DNA of 38,891 nt from an uncultured Eubacteriales bacterium (GTDB lineage: Bacteria > Bacillota > Clostridia > Oscillospirales > Oscillospiraceae). Positions 31,358 through 38,891 of this stretch are shown piece after piece. The notes under the pieces were generated by a model. That model searched no databases. It was not told where the DNA came from and saw nothing but the letters and a program-made list of their open reading frames with translations. Made by a program: the position numbers and the translations under genes. The DNA lies in contig UQGJ01000019.1 in the NCBI GenBank assembly GCA_900540545.1, positions 1 to 38,891 on the forward strand, given 5' to 3'. The stretch's first letter is position 1. Each line of letters opens with the position of its first letter.

Positions 31358-32107
31358 TCAGACGGTGATGACTTCCACGCCCGCCTTGACCAGCAGCGCC
31401 TCGCCGTCCTTGCTCAGGGCCTTGTCGGTGATGACGGTGTGGACCGAGCTCAGGGGGAAGCTGGAGGCCACGGCGCTGGCTCCCACCTTGTCGGAGGTGG
31501 CCAAAACCACCATCTTTTTGGCCGACTCGGCCATGGCCCGGGCCACCTCGGCCCGGAAGAGGTTGATGGTGGAGATGCCCTTGTCCTCGCTGATGGCGTC
31601 GGCGCCGATGAAGCACTTATCCACCGCGAACTGGGCCAGCCCCAGCTTGGTCAGGGGGCCCACGTTGGCCTCGGCGTCGTGCTGGAAGGAGCCGCCCAGC
31701 AGCACCACGTCCAGGGCGGGGCACCGCCGCACGAAGTTGCACAGGAACACGGAGTTGGTGATGACCGTGACCCCCCGCTTGGAGGCCAGCTCCCGGGCCA
31801 GCAGGGAGCAGGTGGAGCCCGTCTCCACGATGACGGTCTCGCCGTCGGAGACCATGCTGGCCGCCTTCTGGGCGATGCGCAGCTTCTGTTCGTAGTTGTT
31901 CCACATGCGGGTGGAGGTGTCGTAGCCGTTGTCCACGGGGATGGCCCCGCCGTGGGTGCGCTTGAGGACCCCCTGGTCCTCCAGTTTCTTCAAGTCCTGC
32001 CGCACCGTCACCAGGGAGACGCCGAAGCGCTGGGTCAATTCGCTGACGCTCACCTTATCCTCCGTCTGCAGCAGGTCGATGATCTCCAATTGCCGTTGAT
32101 TGAACAA
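31358..32107 (-). CDS. DeoR/GlpR family transcriptional regulator
   Basis: The 249-residue protein has a DeoR winged helix (NQRQLEIIDLLQ, then VSELTQRFGVSLVTVRQDL and LKRTHGGA). A sugar-phosphate-sensing DeoRC domain follows, with VIVETGSTCSLLARELA, TNSVFL and FIGADAISEDKGIST. These regulators repress sugar genes until a phosphorylated intermediate binds. TTG 32107 is chosen because GGAGG lies eight bases upstream; the frame is open far beyond without support. It is divergent from the transketolase genes, so those are its likely targets. Confidence 0.92.
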   Translation of the reverse strand: MFNQRQLEIIDLLQTEDKVSVSELTQRFGVSLVTVRQDLKKLEDQGVLKRTHGGAIPVDNGYDTSTRMWNNYEQKLRIAQKAASMVSDGETVIVETGSTCSLLARELASKRGVTVITNSVFLCNFVRRCPALDVVLLGGSFQHDAEANVGPLTKLGLAQFAVDKCFIGADAISEDKGISTINLFRAEVARAMAESAKKMVVLATSDKVGASAVASSFPLSSVHTVITDKALSKDGEALLVKAGVEVITV

Positions 32108-32162
32108 TCCGAAAGCCTCCCGTCCGCCAAACGAAACATCGGCGGGTTTTCTAATACAGAAT

Positions 32163-32191
32163 ATCATAGCGCAAACTTTGTGAAAACGCAA
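32163..32191 (-). promoter_or_regulatory. promoter of the DeoR gene
   Basis: On the minus strand TTGCGT (32191-32186) and TATGAT (32168-32163) are separated by 17 bp. Confidence 0.7.
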
Positions 32192-32209
32192 GTAAAAGAA
32201 TATCAAAAG

Positions 32210-32224
32210 GCAAGAAACACTTGC
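32210..32224. promoter_or_regulatory. GCAAG-N5-CTTGC palindrome overlapping the transketolase -35
   Basis: GCAAG and CTTGC form a perfect palindrome around AAACA. It overlaps the -35 TTGCTT (32221-32226) of the rightward promoter, whose -10 TATACT is at 32245-32250 with 18-bp spacing. It is a candidate DeoR operator. Confidence 0.55.
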
Positions 32225-32250
32225 TTCCAGTCCCCCTTCGGGCTTATACT
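32221..32250 (+). promoter_or_regulatory. promoter of the transketolase operon
   Basis: TTGCTT and TATACT are separated by 18 bp, 49 bp upstream of the TTG start of the first transketolase gene. Confidence 0.6.
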
Positions 32251-32299
32251 GGAGACATCCGATTTTAGGACACCGCATCATGGAAAGGATGATTGGATT

Positions 32300-33145
32300 T
32301 TGGAATCGACACACGCGCATGAGCTGGCGCTCACCGCCGCCCGCGCCCGGCTGCTGGCCCTGGATATGGTCCACACCGCCGCGTCCGGCCATATCGGCGG
32401 CTCCTTTTCCGCCATGGACCTTTTGACCACCCTGTACTTTGACACGATGAAGGTGGACCCCGCCCACCCCCACGACCCTGACCGGGACCGCTTCGTCCTC
32501 TCCAAGGGCCACTGCACCCCCGCCCTGTATGCCATCCTTGCCCTGAAGGGCTACTTCCCCGTGGAACAGTGCGCCCTGTTCCGCTCCATCAAGGACCACA
32601 TGTCCGGCCACCCGGACATGCGCCACGTCCCCGGCGTGGACATGTCCACCGGCTCTCTGGGCCAGGGCATCTCCGCCGCCGTGGGCATGGCGATGGCGGG
32701 CAAGCTGGACGGCAAGGGCTACCGGGTCTACGCCATCCTGGGCGACGGCGAGGTGGCCGAGGGCCAGGTGTGGGAGGCCAGCATGGCCGCGGCCAAGTAC
32801 AAGCTGGACAACCTCTGCGCCTTCGTGGACGTCAACGGCCTGCAGATCGACGGCAAAACCGCCGACGTGATGCCCACCGAGCCTCTGGACGCCAAGTTCG
32901 CCGCCTGCGGCTGGAACGTGCTGAAGGCCGACGGCCACGACTACGCCGCCATCGCCGACGCCCTGGCCCAGGCCGCCGCCCACAAGGGCCGGCCCACGGT
33001 CATCCTGGCCCACACCACCAAGGGCAAGGGCGTCTCCTTCATGGAGAACAACGCGGGCTGGCACGGCAAGGCCCCCAACGACGAGCAGTACGCCCAGGCC
33101 AAGGCCGAGCTGGAAGCCCATCTCAAAGAATTGGAGGGGAAGTAA
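32300..33145 (+). CDS. transketolase, N-terminal subunit
   Basis: The 281-residue protein is the thiamine diphosphate-binding half of a split transketolase, which moves two-carbon units in the pentose phosphate pathway. HIGGSFS, LSKGHCTPALYA and GSLGQGIS are present. The cofactor/magnesium motif runs from GDGE at 148-151 to VDVNG with N179. TTG 32300 follows AAAGGA by ten bases, and sequence before it is not family-like. The C-terminal half starts 2 bp after the stop. Split transketolases are common in clostridia. Control by the divergent DeoR regulator is likely. Confidence 0.94.
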   Translation: MESTHAHELALTAARARLLALDMVHTAASGHIGGSFSAMDLLTTLYFDTMKVDPAHPHDPDRDRFVLSKGHCTPALYAILALKGYFPVEQCALFRSIKDHMSGHPDMRHVPGVDMSTGSLGQGISAAVGMAMAGKLDGKGYRVYAILGDGEVAEGQVWEASMAAAKYKLDNLCAFVDVNGLQIDGKTADVMPTEPLDAKFAACGWNVLKADGHDYAAIADALAQAAAHKGRPTVILAHTTKGKGVSFMENNAGWHGKAPNDEQYAQAKAELEAHLKELEGK

Positions 33146-33147
33146 CC

Positions 33148-34095
33148 ATGGCTGACAAAATTGCGACCCGCGCCGCCTTCGGCGATGCGCTGGTGGCCCT
33201 GGGCCAGACCCACCCCGAGCTGGTGGTCCTGGACGCCGACCTCTCCGGCTCCACCATGACCAAGGGCTTCGCCGCCGCCTACCCCGACCGCTTTTTCAAC
33301 ATGGGCATCGCCGAGGGCAACATGATGGGCGTGGCCGCCGGCATCGCCACCTGCGGCAAGAAGGTCTTTGCCGCCTCCTTCGCCATGTTCGCCGCCGGGC
33401 GGGCCTTTGAGCAGGTCCGCAACTCCATCGCCTACCCCCACCTCAACGTTACCGTGGTGGGCTCCCACGGGGGCCTCTCCGTGGGAGAGGACGGCGCCAC
33501 CCATCAGGCCTGCGAGGATTTGGCCGTCATGCGTGCCCTCCCCGGCATGCTGGTCCTCTGCCCCTGCGACGGCCCCGAAATGAAGGCCGCCGTGGAGGCC
33601 CTCATGGACTACGACGGCCCCGCCTATCTGCGCATGTGCCGCCTGGCCGTGGAGAGCGTCACCGACGCCGCCCCCGGCTACCAGTTCGAACTGGGCAAGG
33701 GCGCGGTCCTCCGCCCCGGCAAGGACGTGACCGTGGTGGCCACGGGCCTCATGGTCCAGGAAGCCCTGGCCGCCGCCGAGCTTATGAAGGCCGAGGGCGT
33801 GGACGTGCGGGTCATCGACATGCACACCATCAAACCCCTGGACGAGGAGCTTCTTCTGGCCGCCGCCCGGGAGACCGGCTGCATCGTCACCAGCGAGGAG
33901 CACAACATCATCGGCGGCCTGGGCGAGGCCGTGGCCGGGTATCTCTCCGGCGTGTGCCCCGTGCCCGTGGTGCGCCACGGCGTGGAAGACCAGTTCGGCC
34001 GGTCCGGCGCGGCCAGGGACGTGCTGGCCTACTACGGCCTCACCGCCCAGGGCATCGCCGAAAAGGTCCGCCTGGCCCTCGGGCTCAAGAAATGA
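33148..34095 (+). CDS. transketolase, C-terminal subunit
   Basis: The 315-residue protein contains the pyrimidine-binding and C-terminal domains of transketolase. LDADLSGSTMTKGF, FNMGIAEGNMMGVAAGIA with its catalytic glutamate, VVGSHGGLSVGEDGATHQ and the C-terminal TSEEHNIIGGLGEAVA are typical. It complements the preceding subunit to form the active enzyme. ATG 33148 follows GGAGGGGA. Its stop overlaps the next start (ATGA). Confidence 0.95.
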   Translation: MADKIATRAAFGDALVALGQTHPELVVLDADLSGSTMTKGFAAAYPDRFFNMGIAEGNMMGVAAGIATCGKKVFAASFAMFAAGRAFEQVRNSIAYPHLNVTVVGSHGGLSVGEDGATHQACEDLAVMRALPGMLVLCPCDGPEMKAAVEALMDYDGPAYLRMCRLAVESVTDAAPGYQFELGKGAVLRPGKDVTVVATGLMVQEALAAAELMKAEGVDVRVIDMHTIKPLDEELLLAAARETGCIVTSEEHNIIGGLGEAVAGYLSGVCPVPVVRHGVEDQFGRSGAARDVLAYYGLTAQGIAEKVRLALGLKK

Positions 34096-34646
34096 AAATC
34101 GTCTGTTTGGGAGACAGCCTGACTTACGGCTACGGAATCCCCCGGAAGGACTGCTGGGTCTCGGTCTCCGCCCAGCGCACCGGGTTCGAGCTGGTGAACC
34201 GGGGCATCAACGGCGACACCACCGGCGGGATGCTCGCCCGGTTCCGGGAGCAGGTCCTGGCGGCCCAGCCCCGCCGGGTCATGCTGCTGGGGGGCGCCAA
34301 CGACATCCTCACCAGCGGCACCGACCTGAACGCCAGCAGCAATCTGGCCGCCATGGTCTATCAGGCGGTGGACGCCGGGGTGACGCCCATGGTGGGCCTC
34401 TATCCCCCCTACCTCCCCGCCCTGGCCGACCCGCTGAAACTGCCGGTCCTCATCGAGGAGGACCTCACCCCGGTGTTCGCCGCCTACCGGGACTGGTGCA
34501 TCCGCCTGGCCCAGCGCAAGGGGGTGCAGGTGGTGGACTTCGCCCAGGGCTTCACCGGCCCGGACTGCTACCAGGACGACGTCCACCCCAACGTCAAGGG
34601 CCACGGCATCATGGCGTCGGTCTTTTGCGCGGCGGTACAAAAATAA
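34092..34646 (+). CDS. SGNH/GDSL hydrolase
   Basis: The 184-residue protein has all four SGNH blocks: CLGDSLTYG with nucleophile S9, GINGDTTGG, GGAND with N70, and DDVHPN with H165. Relatives are esterases or lipases such as TesA-like acylhydrolases. No signal peptide is present, so a cytoplasmic substrate is likely. ATG 34092 overlaps the transketolase stop. A palindromic repeat follows the stop. Confidence 0.9.
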   Translation: MKIVCLGDSLTYGYGIPRKDCWVSVSAQRTGFELVNRGINGDTTGGMLARFREQVLAAQPRRVMLLGGANDILTSGTDLNASSNLAAMVYQAVDAGVTPMVGLYPPYLPALADPLKLPVLIEEDLTPVFAAYRDWCIRLAQRKGVQVVDFAQGFTGPDCYQDDVHPNVKGHGIMASVFCAAVQK

Positions 34647-34650
34647 GACG

Positions 34651-34747
34651 AAGGAACGGATTGCCACACCAGCCCGCGGGCTGGCTCGCAAGGACGGATG
34701 CTGTCATTGCGAGCCAGTTCTCAAACTGGCGCGGCAATCCGTCCTTT
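34651..34747. repeat. intergenic palindromic repeat, copy 2
   Basis: Two inverted halves face each other: CGGATTGCCACACCAGCC with GGCTGGCTCGCAA, and TCATTGCGAGCCAGTT with ACTGGCGCGGCAATCCG. The outer ends AAGGA and TCCTT are complementary. The first half is nearly the reverse complement of the right half of the repeat at 23971-24059. Confidence 0.8.
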
Positions 34748-34767
34748 TCCTTTCAGGAGGTATCATA

Positions 34768-35760
34768 ATGTCCATGCGCTATCTGGAATCCCCCTCCACC
34801 GACCCGGCCTTCAATCTTGCCCTGGAACAGGTGGTCTTTGACCGGCTCCCCCGGGACAGAGGCTATTTCATGCTGTGGCAGAACGACAACGCCATCATCG
34901 TGGGCCGCCACCAGGACACCGCCCAGGAGGTGGATGCCGCCTTCGTCCGGGACCACGGCATCCGGGTGGTCCGCCGCCTGTCCGGCGGCGGGGCGGTGTA
35001 CCACGACCTGGGCAACCTGAACTTCACCTACGTGGTGGACGCCGCCGGGTCCGGGGTGGACCTGGGCCGCTTCTGCCGCTCCATCGCCGACGCCCTGGCC
35101 GCCCTGGGGGTCCGGGCCGAAGTCTCCGGCCGCAACGATTTGACCGTGGACGGCAAAAAGTTCTCCGGCAACGCCCAGTACGTCAAAGAGGGCCGGGTCA
35201 TGCACCACGGCACCATCCTCTTCGACTCCGACCTCACCGTGGTGACCCGCGCCCTCCGCCCCCCGGTGGAAAAGCTGGCCTCCAAGGCCGTGGCCTCGGT
35301 GCGGGGCCGGGTGACCAACCTCAAGCCCTACCTGCCCCAGGGCACCACCCTGGACGACTTCAAGGCCCAGTTGGTCTGCGCCATGTCCCAGGGCGGCGCC
35401 ATGGAGCCCCGCCGCTTCACCCAGGCGGAGCTGGACGAGGCGGAGGCCCTGCGGACCTCCCGGTACGGCACCTGGGAGTGGAACTACGGCCAGTCCCCCG
35501 CCGGGACGGTCTGCAAGCGGCGGCGCATCGAGGGCTGCGGCATGGTGGAAGCCCACCTCTCCCTGGCCCAGGGCCGCATCGCCGGGGTGGACCTCCGGGG
35601 CGACTGGTTCGGCGCGGAGGACTTGACCGCCCTGCTCGCGCCTCTGACCGGCCTCCCCCTGGACTGCGAGACCCTCTCCGCCGCCCTCTCCGAGTTGGAC
35701 GTGACCCAGTACGTGGTAGGTCTCACCAGGAAGACCTTGGCGGAACTGCTGGCAGAGTAG
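34768..35760 (+). CDS. lplA: lipoate-protein ligase A
   Basis: The 330-residue enzyme attaches lipoate to the lysine of lipoyl domains. RRLSGGGAVYHDLGN (about 69-83) forms the lipoate-binding loop, and K131 in DGKKFSGNAQ is the catalytic lysine. HHGTILFD follows, as in the family. A C-terminal accessory domain is present (from about residue 250). ATG 34768 follows AGGAGG. Lipoyl-dependent targets such as the glycine cleavage system are not in the window. Confidence 0.95.
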   Translation: MSMRYLESPSTDPAFNLALEQVVFDRLPRDRGYFMLWQNDNAIIVGRHQDTAQEVDAAFVRDHGIRVVRRLSGGGAVYHDLGNLNFTYVVDAAGSGVDLGRFCRSIADALAALGVRAEVSGRNDLTVDGKKFSGNAQYVKEGRVMHHGTILFDSDLTVVTRALRPPVEKLASKAVASVRGRVTNLKPYLPQGTTLDDFKAQLVCAMSQGGAMEPRRFTQAELDEAEALRTSRYGTWEWNYGQSPAGTVCKRRRIEGCGMVEAHLSLAQGRIAGVDLRGDWFGAEDLTALLAPLTGLPLDCETLSAALSELDVTQYVVGLTRKTLAELLAE

Positions 35761-35776
35761 AAGGCAGATTTATAAT

Positions 35777-36110
35777 GTCGCCCACGGGACGGGCGACCAC
35801 CAACGGGCGTTAGGCCAATTCTAATACGTACTGACATTGTGGCGGCCCGTTGGCACCGAGTAAAACGCCACTACTCCCAAGTCTTGCCGGGTGATATGCC
35901 GAGGGGCGGCAGCCGGAGTTGTTCGGGCGCGGACCGATACGAGCTGCAACGGCTTTCTAGTCTTGCCAGCCAACACAAACCGTACTGCCGCCCGGACGCA
36001 TCCTGGGGTCCAGGGGGACGACAATAGGGGAACAACGTTCCCCGTGTCGGCCCCCTGGTTTTCTTTCGGTTCCTTTCTCAAATGAGAAAGGAACGCCCCC
36101 GGCAGGGCCC
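35777..36110. other. structured gene-free stretch, candidate noncoding RNA or repeat
   Basis: No convincing gene is present. The stretch contains a GTCGCCC/GGGCGAC hairpin (35777-35797). A long nested hairpin at 36010-36058 (CCAGGGGG...GGGGAAC-aac-GTTCCCC...CCCCCTGG) is followed by TTTTCTTT, like an intrinsic terminator. A perfect 11-bp hairpin follows at 36069-36094, and GGCAGGG/CCCTGCC near 36101. An 86-codon frame on the minus strand (36081-35821) lacks a clear ribosome site and looks spurious. An untranslated transcript ending at 36066 is possible. Confidence 0.45.
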
Positions 36111-36136
36111 ACCCTGCCCTATCTCCAATTTAATAG

Positions 36137-36166
36137 TTGCGTCCGCAACCTTCCCAGTGGTATACT
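36137..36166 (+). promoter_or_regulatory. promoter of the MATE gene
   Basis: TTGCGT (36137-36142) and TATACT (36161-36166) are separated by 18 bp, 34 bp before the start codon. Confidence 0.6.
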
Positions 36167-36199
36167 ATAACAAACGACAAAATACGGGAAGTGAAGCAC

Positions 36200-37585
36200 G
36201 TGTCCCTCTTCAAGCAGCCGGACGACAAGTTCGCCCAGATGACCCGGACCCCCATCCCCAGCCTCATCTGCACCATGGCGGTGCCCACCATCATCTCCAT
36301 GCTCATTACCTCCCTCTACAATATGGCCGACACCTATTTTGTGGGGAAAATCGGCACCAGCGCCACCGCCGCCGTGGGCGTGGCCCTGCCGCTGATGGCT
36401 ATCATCCAGGCCATCGGCTTCACCTTCGGCCAGGGCTCCGGCAACCACATCTCCCGCCTGCTGGGCCAGCAGCAGAAGGACGAGGCCCAGCACATGGCCT
36501 CGGTGGCCTTCTTCTCCGCCTTTCTGGTGGGGGTCCTGCTGGGGATTTTGGGCACCCTGTTCCTCGACCCGCTGGTGGGCGCCCTGGGGGCCACCGCCAC
36601 CAGCGCCCCCTACACCAGGGACTACATGCGCTACATCCTCATCGGCGCCCCCTTCATGGTCTCCTCCCTGGTCCTCAACAACCAGTTCCGTTTCCAGGGC
36701 AACGCGGTGTTCGGCATGATCGGCATCTTCTCCGGGGCGGTGCTGAACATCATCCTGGACCCCATCTTCATCTTCGTGCTGGGCATGGGCACCGGCGGCG
36801 CGGCGCTGGCCACCATCCTGAGCCAGTTCGTGGGCTTCTGCCTGCTGGTGGGGGGCACCTTCCACGGCGCCAACCTGCGCCTCTCCTTCAAGGACTTCAA
36901 GCCCAGCGCCGCCCGCTACCGGAAGATATTCGCCGGAGGCCTGCCCTCCTTCTGGCGGCAGGCCCTGGCCAGCGTCGCCACCATCCTGCTCAACGTGGCG
37001 GGCCGGGAGTTCGGCGGCGGCGACGTGGCCGTGGCGGCCATGAGCATCGTCTCCCGCCTGACCATGTTCGCCGGCTCGGCCCTGGTGGGCCTGGGCCAGG
37101 GCTACCAGCCCGTGTGCGGCTTCAACTATGGGGCCAAGCTCTACGGCAGGGTCCGGGAGGCCTTTTTCTTCTTCCTCAAGGTGGCGGTGACGGGGGCGGT
37201 GGTCCTGGCCGTGCTGGGCGCCATCTTCGCCCCCCAGCTGGTTGCCATCTTCCGCCGGGACGACCCGGAGGTCATCCGCATCGGCGCCCTGGCCCTGCGG
37301 CTTCAGTGCATCACCTTCCCGCTGATGGGCTGGTTCTTCCCGGCCAGCATGACCTTGCAGACCATCGGGCGGTCCTTCAAGGCGTCGATTCTCGCCATGT
37401 GCCGCCAGGGACTGGCCTTCCTGCCCCTGATTTTGATTTTGCCCCGGCTGTGGGGCGTGTTCGGCATCCAGCTCTCCCAGCCCCTGGCCGACGCCCTCAC
37501 CTTCTGCATCTCCTTCCCCATGGGACTGGCCGTCCTGCGGGAGCTGAAGGACATGGAGCTGGCCCAGGGGGACGCGGGCACATGA
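36200..37585 (+). CDS. MATE family efflux transporter
   Basis: The 461-residue protein has twelve hydrophobic segments in two related halves: MAVPTIISMLITSLYNMADT and FVGKIGTSATAAVG in the first, FAGSALVGLGQGYQPVCGFN in the second. These are MATE signatures. It exports drugs or metabolites in exchange for protons or sodium. GTG 36200 follows GGGAAGTGAAG. The frame is open upstream, but that part includes the promoter. It is a single-gene unit. Confidence 0.93.
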   Translation: MSLFKQPDDKFAQMTRTPIPSLICTMAVPTIISMLITSLYNMADTYFVGKIGTSATAAVGVALPLMAIIQAIGFTFGQGSGNHISRLLGQQQKDEAQHMASVAFFSAFLVGVLLGILGTLFLDPLVGALGATATSAPYTRDYMRYILIGAPFMVSSLVLNNQFRFQGNAVFGMIGIFSGAVLNIILDPIFIFVLGMGTGGAALATILSQFVGFCLLVGGTFHGANLRLSFKDFKPSAARYRKIFAGGLPSFWRQALASVATILLNVAGREFGGGDVAVAAMSIVSRLTMFAGSALVGLGQGYQPVCGFNYGAKLYGRVREAFFFFLKVAVTGAVVLAVLGAIFAPQLVAIFRRDDPEVIRIGALALRLQCITFPLMGWFFPASMTLQTIGRSFKASILAMCRQGLAFLPLILILPRLWGVFGIQLSQPLADALTFCISFPMGLAVLRELKDMELAQGDAGT

Positions 37586-37610
37586 TAGCCTCCCCCGCAA
37601 GGCTTTGTAG

Positions 37611-37637
37611 GGGCGGCCTGTGGCCGCCCGCGTCTTT
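37611..37637 (+). terminator. GC hairpin after the MATE gene
   Basis: GGGCGGCC and GGCCGCCC form an 8-bp stem with loop TGT, followed by GCGTCTTTT. It probably terminates the MATE transcript. Confidence 0.65.
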
Positions 37638-37648
37638 TCACAACAACG

Positions 37649-37688
37649 GGGCCGGATTCTCAATACGAGAATCCGGCCCTGTTTCTTT
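37649..37688. terminator. terminator between MATE and SLH genes
   Basis: GGGCCGGATTCTC pairs perfectly with GAGAATCCGGCCC around AATAC, followed by TGTTTCTTTT. It lies between convergent genes; the T-run supports the rightward direction. Confidence 0.85.
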
Positions 37689-37691
37689 TGT

Positions 37692-38780
37692 TCACGGCAG
37701 GTCCGCCCGGGTCCAGGTCTGCTCCCCTGTGGCAAGGTCCATGATGACGGTGTAGACCCCCTTCTCAAACAGCAGGGGCCGGTCCACCTCGTCCACGCCG
37801 TCCTCGATGTGATAGACATCCTTTTCCAGGGTGGCGGTATAGGTCAGCTGGGTGCCGTCCTCGGAAATGGCTGGATGTTCCGGCCGGGCATACTCCGCTC
37901 CGCGGAAGCTGGTGGACCAGGATATGATTGGCGTCTGATACGTCCGAAGCGTGAAGTCCTGGTCTATGACGCAGATATCATAAGACGCAAAACTCCAGCC
38001 ACCGGTGGGGTGCAGCATGGCGCAGATGTAGTAGTCCTCAGTCTCTATCGCAAAGCAAAGCTCCGACTGATAATCCGTGTGGAAAAAGCCCCCCTCCAGC
38101 TTGGGGATGTCGAAGGGGTTCTCCCGCCCGGCGGCGTCGAAGGGCACCTTTTCATACAGCCGCAGCAGGGAGAGGATACACTGCTCCACGGTGTATTCCC
38201 CCAGAGGGTCGAACCGATTCTCCCCCACGCCGTTCATAATGCCCAACTGGTGCATCAGCGCCACGTCGTCCAGGGCCCATTCCGCGATTTCGTTTCGGTC
38301 CGCAAAGGAGACCGGCCCCGGCGTCTCCGGCGCCCCGCCCTGGTAGGCCCGGTAGGTCCGGGCCAGCATCGCGGCGGCCTCCTGGCGGGTGATATAGGAA
38401 TAGGTATCGTAGTCCTGGGTATCCTGCCCCCTGCCCTGAAGGATTCCCAGTTCCTTGGCGGCTTCCACCGCGGAGTAGTAGAACGCCTCGTCCTCCGCCT
38501 GCCCCCGGTAGCGGGTAATTAGAACGTAGCTTTCCAGATTCGAGCCAAACCCCTTTGCCACCAGAGCGGCGGCATTGGCGGCGAAATCGCCCCGGGTGAT
38601 GGAGTACGTCATATCCCAAAAGGAGTGATAGGGGTCGTAGACCACGCCCAGCTCCACCGCCCTGACTACCTCCTCATGGGCCCAGTCGGAGGTCTGGTAA
38701 GGAAACTCCTCCCCCTCCGCCGCCAGGGCCGCCGGGGCCAGCAGGCACAGCGCCAGAAAAAATGCAAATACCCTTTTCAT
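37692..38780 (-). CDS. SLH-domain exported protein
   Basis: The 362-residue protein has a signal peptide ending at LAPAALAAE. Three S-layer homology units follow: SDWAHEEVVRAVELGVVY with ITRGDFAANAAALVAKG, VEAAKELGILQGRG with YITRQEAAAMLARTY, and ALDDVALMHQLGIMNG with YTVEQCILSLLRLYE. These bind secondary cell wall polymers. The remaining 150 residues have no recognised domain and are rich in aromatic and acidic residues. ATG 38780 is preferred over codons nine residues earlier because the signal peptide starts there and AAAGGA is ten bases upstream. Confidence 0.9.
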   Translation of the reverse strand: MKRVFAFFLALCLLAPAALAAEGEEFPYQTSDWAHEEVVRAVELGVVYDPYHSFWDMTYSITRGDFAANAAALVAKGFGSNLESYVLITRYRGQAEDEAFYYSAVEAAKELGILQGRGQDTQDYDTYSYITRQEAAAMLARTYRAYQGGAPETPGPVSFADRNEIAEWALDDVALMHQLGIMNGVGENRFDPLGEYTVEQCILSLLRLYEKVPFDAAGRENPFDIPKLEGGFFHTDYQSELCFAIETEDYYICAMLHPTGGWSFASYDICVIDQDFTLRTYQTPIISWSTSFRGAEYARPEHPAISEDGTQLTYTATLEKDVYHIEDGVDEVDRPLLFEKGVYTVIMDLATGEQTWTRADLP

Positions 38781-38830
38781 CCCATTCCCGTCCTTTCCCA
38801 TCCGCACGCTTCTTCCGTCTTGACGGAGTT

Positions 38831-38859
38831 ATCATATCCCCCCGGCCCAGGATTGTCAA
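38831..38859 (-). promoter_or_regulatory. promoter of the SLH gene
   Basis: On the minus strand TTGACA (38859-38854) and TATGAT (38836-38831) are 17 bp apart, 50 bp upstream of the start. Confidence 0.85.
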
Positions 38860-38891
38860 TTCAGCGCAAAAGCGCGCGCCGCCCGTGGGGC

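Noticed and set aside
35821..36081. 86-codon minus-strand ORF in the structured stretch
   Set aside because: No clear ribosome site, odd composition and overlap with perfect hairpins; more likely noncoding.
36119..37819. 566-codon minus-strand ORF opposite the MATE gene
   Set aside because: Composition is dominated by Gly, His, Glu and Gln, as expected for the complement of a GC-rich membrane protein gene.
1..38891. CRISPR array, intact insertion sequence or ribosomal RNA
   Set aside because: No regularly spaced direct repeats, no transposase gene and no rRNA sequence were seen on reading the window.

Overview
The window looks like chromosome of a high-GC, endospore-forming Clostridia, probably an Oscillospiraceae/Flavonifractor-like gut anaerobe. 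The evidence is spo0A next to spoIVB, a GerQ-like spore coat protein, perfect Spo0A boxes, a TAXI-type TRAP transporter, GC-rich codons and intergenic palindromic repeats. The taxonomy is an inference from gene content.

Layout. (1) 1-3.1 kb is an AT-rich island. It holds a KilA-N domain gene broken by an in-frame TGA and an 807-residue RloC-like ATPase with a zinc hook and a candidate anticodon-nuclease triad. (2) 3.3-5.8 kb is a compact housekeeping run: UPF0178 protein, DUF6933 protein, alpha/beta hydrolase, a YkvA/DUF1232 gene with a one-base frameshift, and peptide deformylase. (3) 5.8-12.1 kb is a minus-strand envelope operon: TetR regulator, MMPL/RND transporter, and a very large secreted GLUG/coiled-coil protein. 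A 30-bp palindrome overlaps the -35 element of its promoter. (4) 12.2-25.3 kb is a large divergent catabolic locus. Leftward run a MalY/PatB-type PLP enzyme, fused TRAP permease, TAXI binding lipoprotein, VOC protein and BKACE (beta-keto acid cleavage enzyme). Rightward run a GntR/FCD regulator, MmgE/PrpD protein, class I fumarase-like alpha and beta subunits, FumC and malic enzyme. TGGTATACCA-type sites lie throughout the 540-bp divergent region and flank a clear promoter. The locus reads as uptake and degradation of an unknown carboxylate through fumarate and malate to pyruvate. (5) 25.3-28.3 kb holds spo0A, spoIVB, a DUF6512 membrane protein and tRNA-Arg(CCG).

(6) 28.3-30.9 kb is an AT-richer accessory patch. 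It contains three short transcription units with near-identical promoters that encode 27-59-residue membrane peptides. Two of the units end in the same terminator stem. A lipoprotein gene, two copies of a GACAAGGGG-type inverted repeat and fragments resembling phage tail genes are interleaved. (7) 30.9-38.9 kb holds the GerQ-like gene, a DeoR regulator divergent from split transketolase subunits, an SGNH hydrolase, lipoate-protein ligase, a structured gene-free stretch, a MATE exporter and an SLH-domain protein.

The best candidates for something undescribed are the catabolic locus in (4), the microprotein units in (6), and the MMPL plus GLUG-coiled-coil pair in (3). All functions are inferred by reading motifs; no database search was run.
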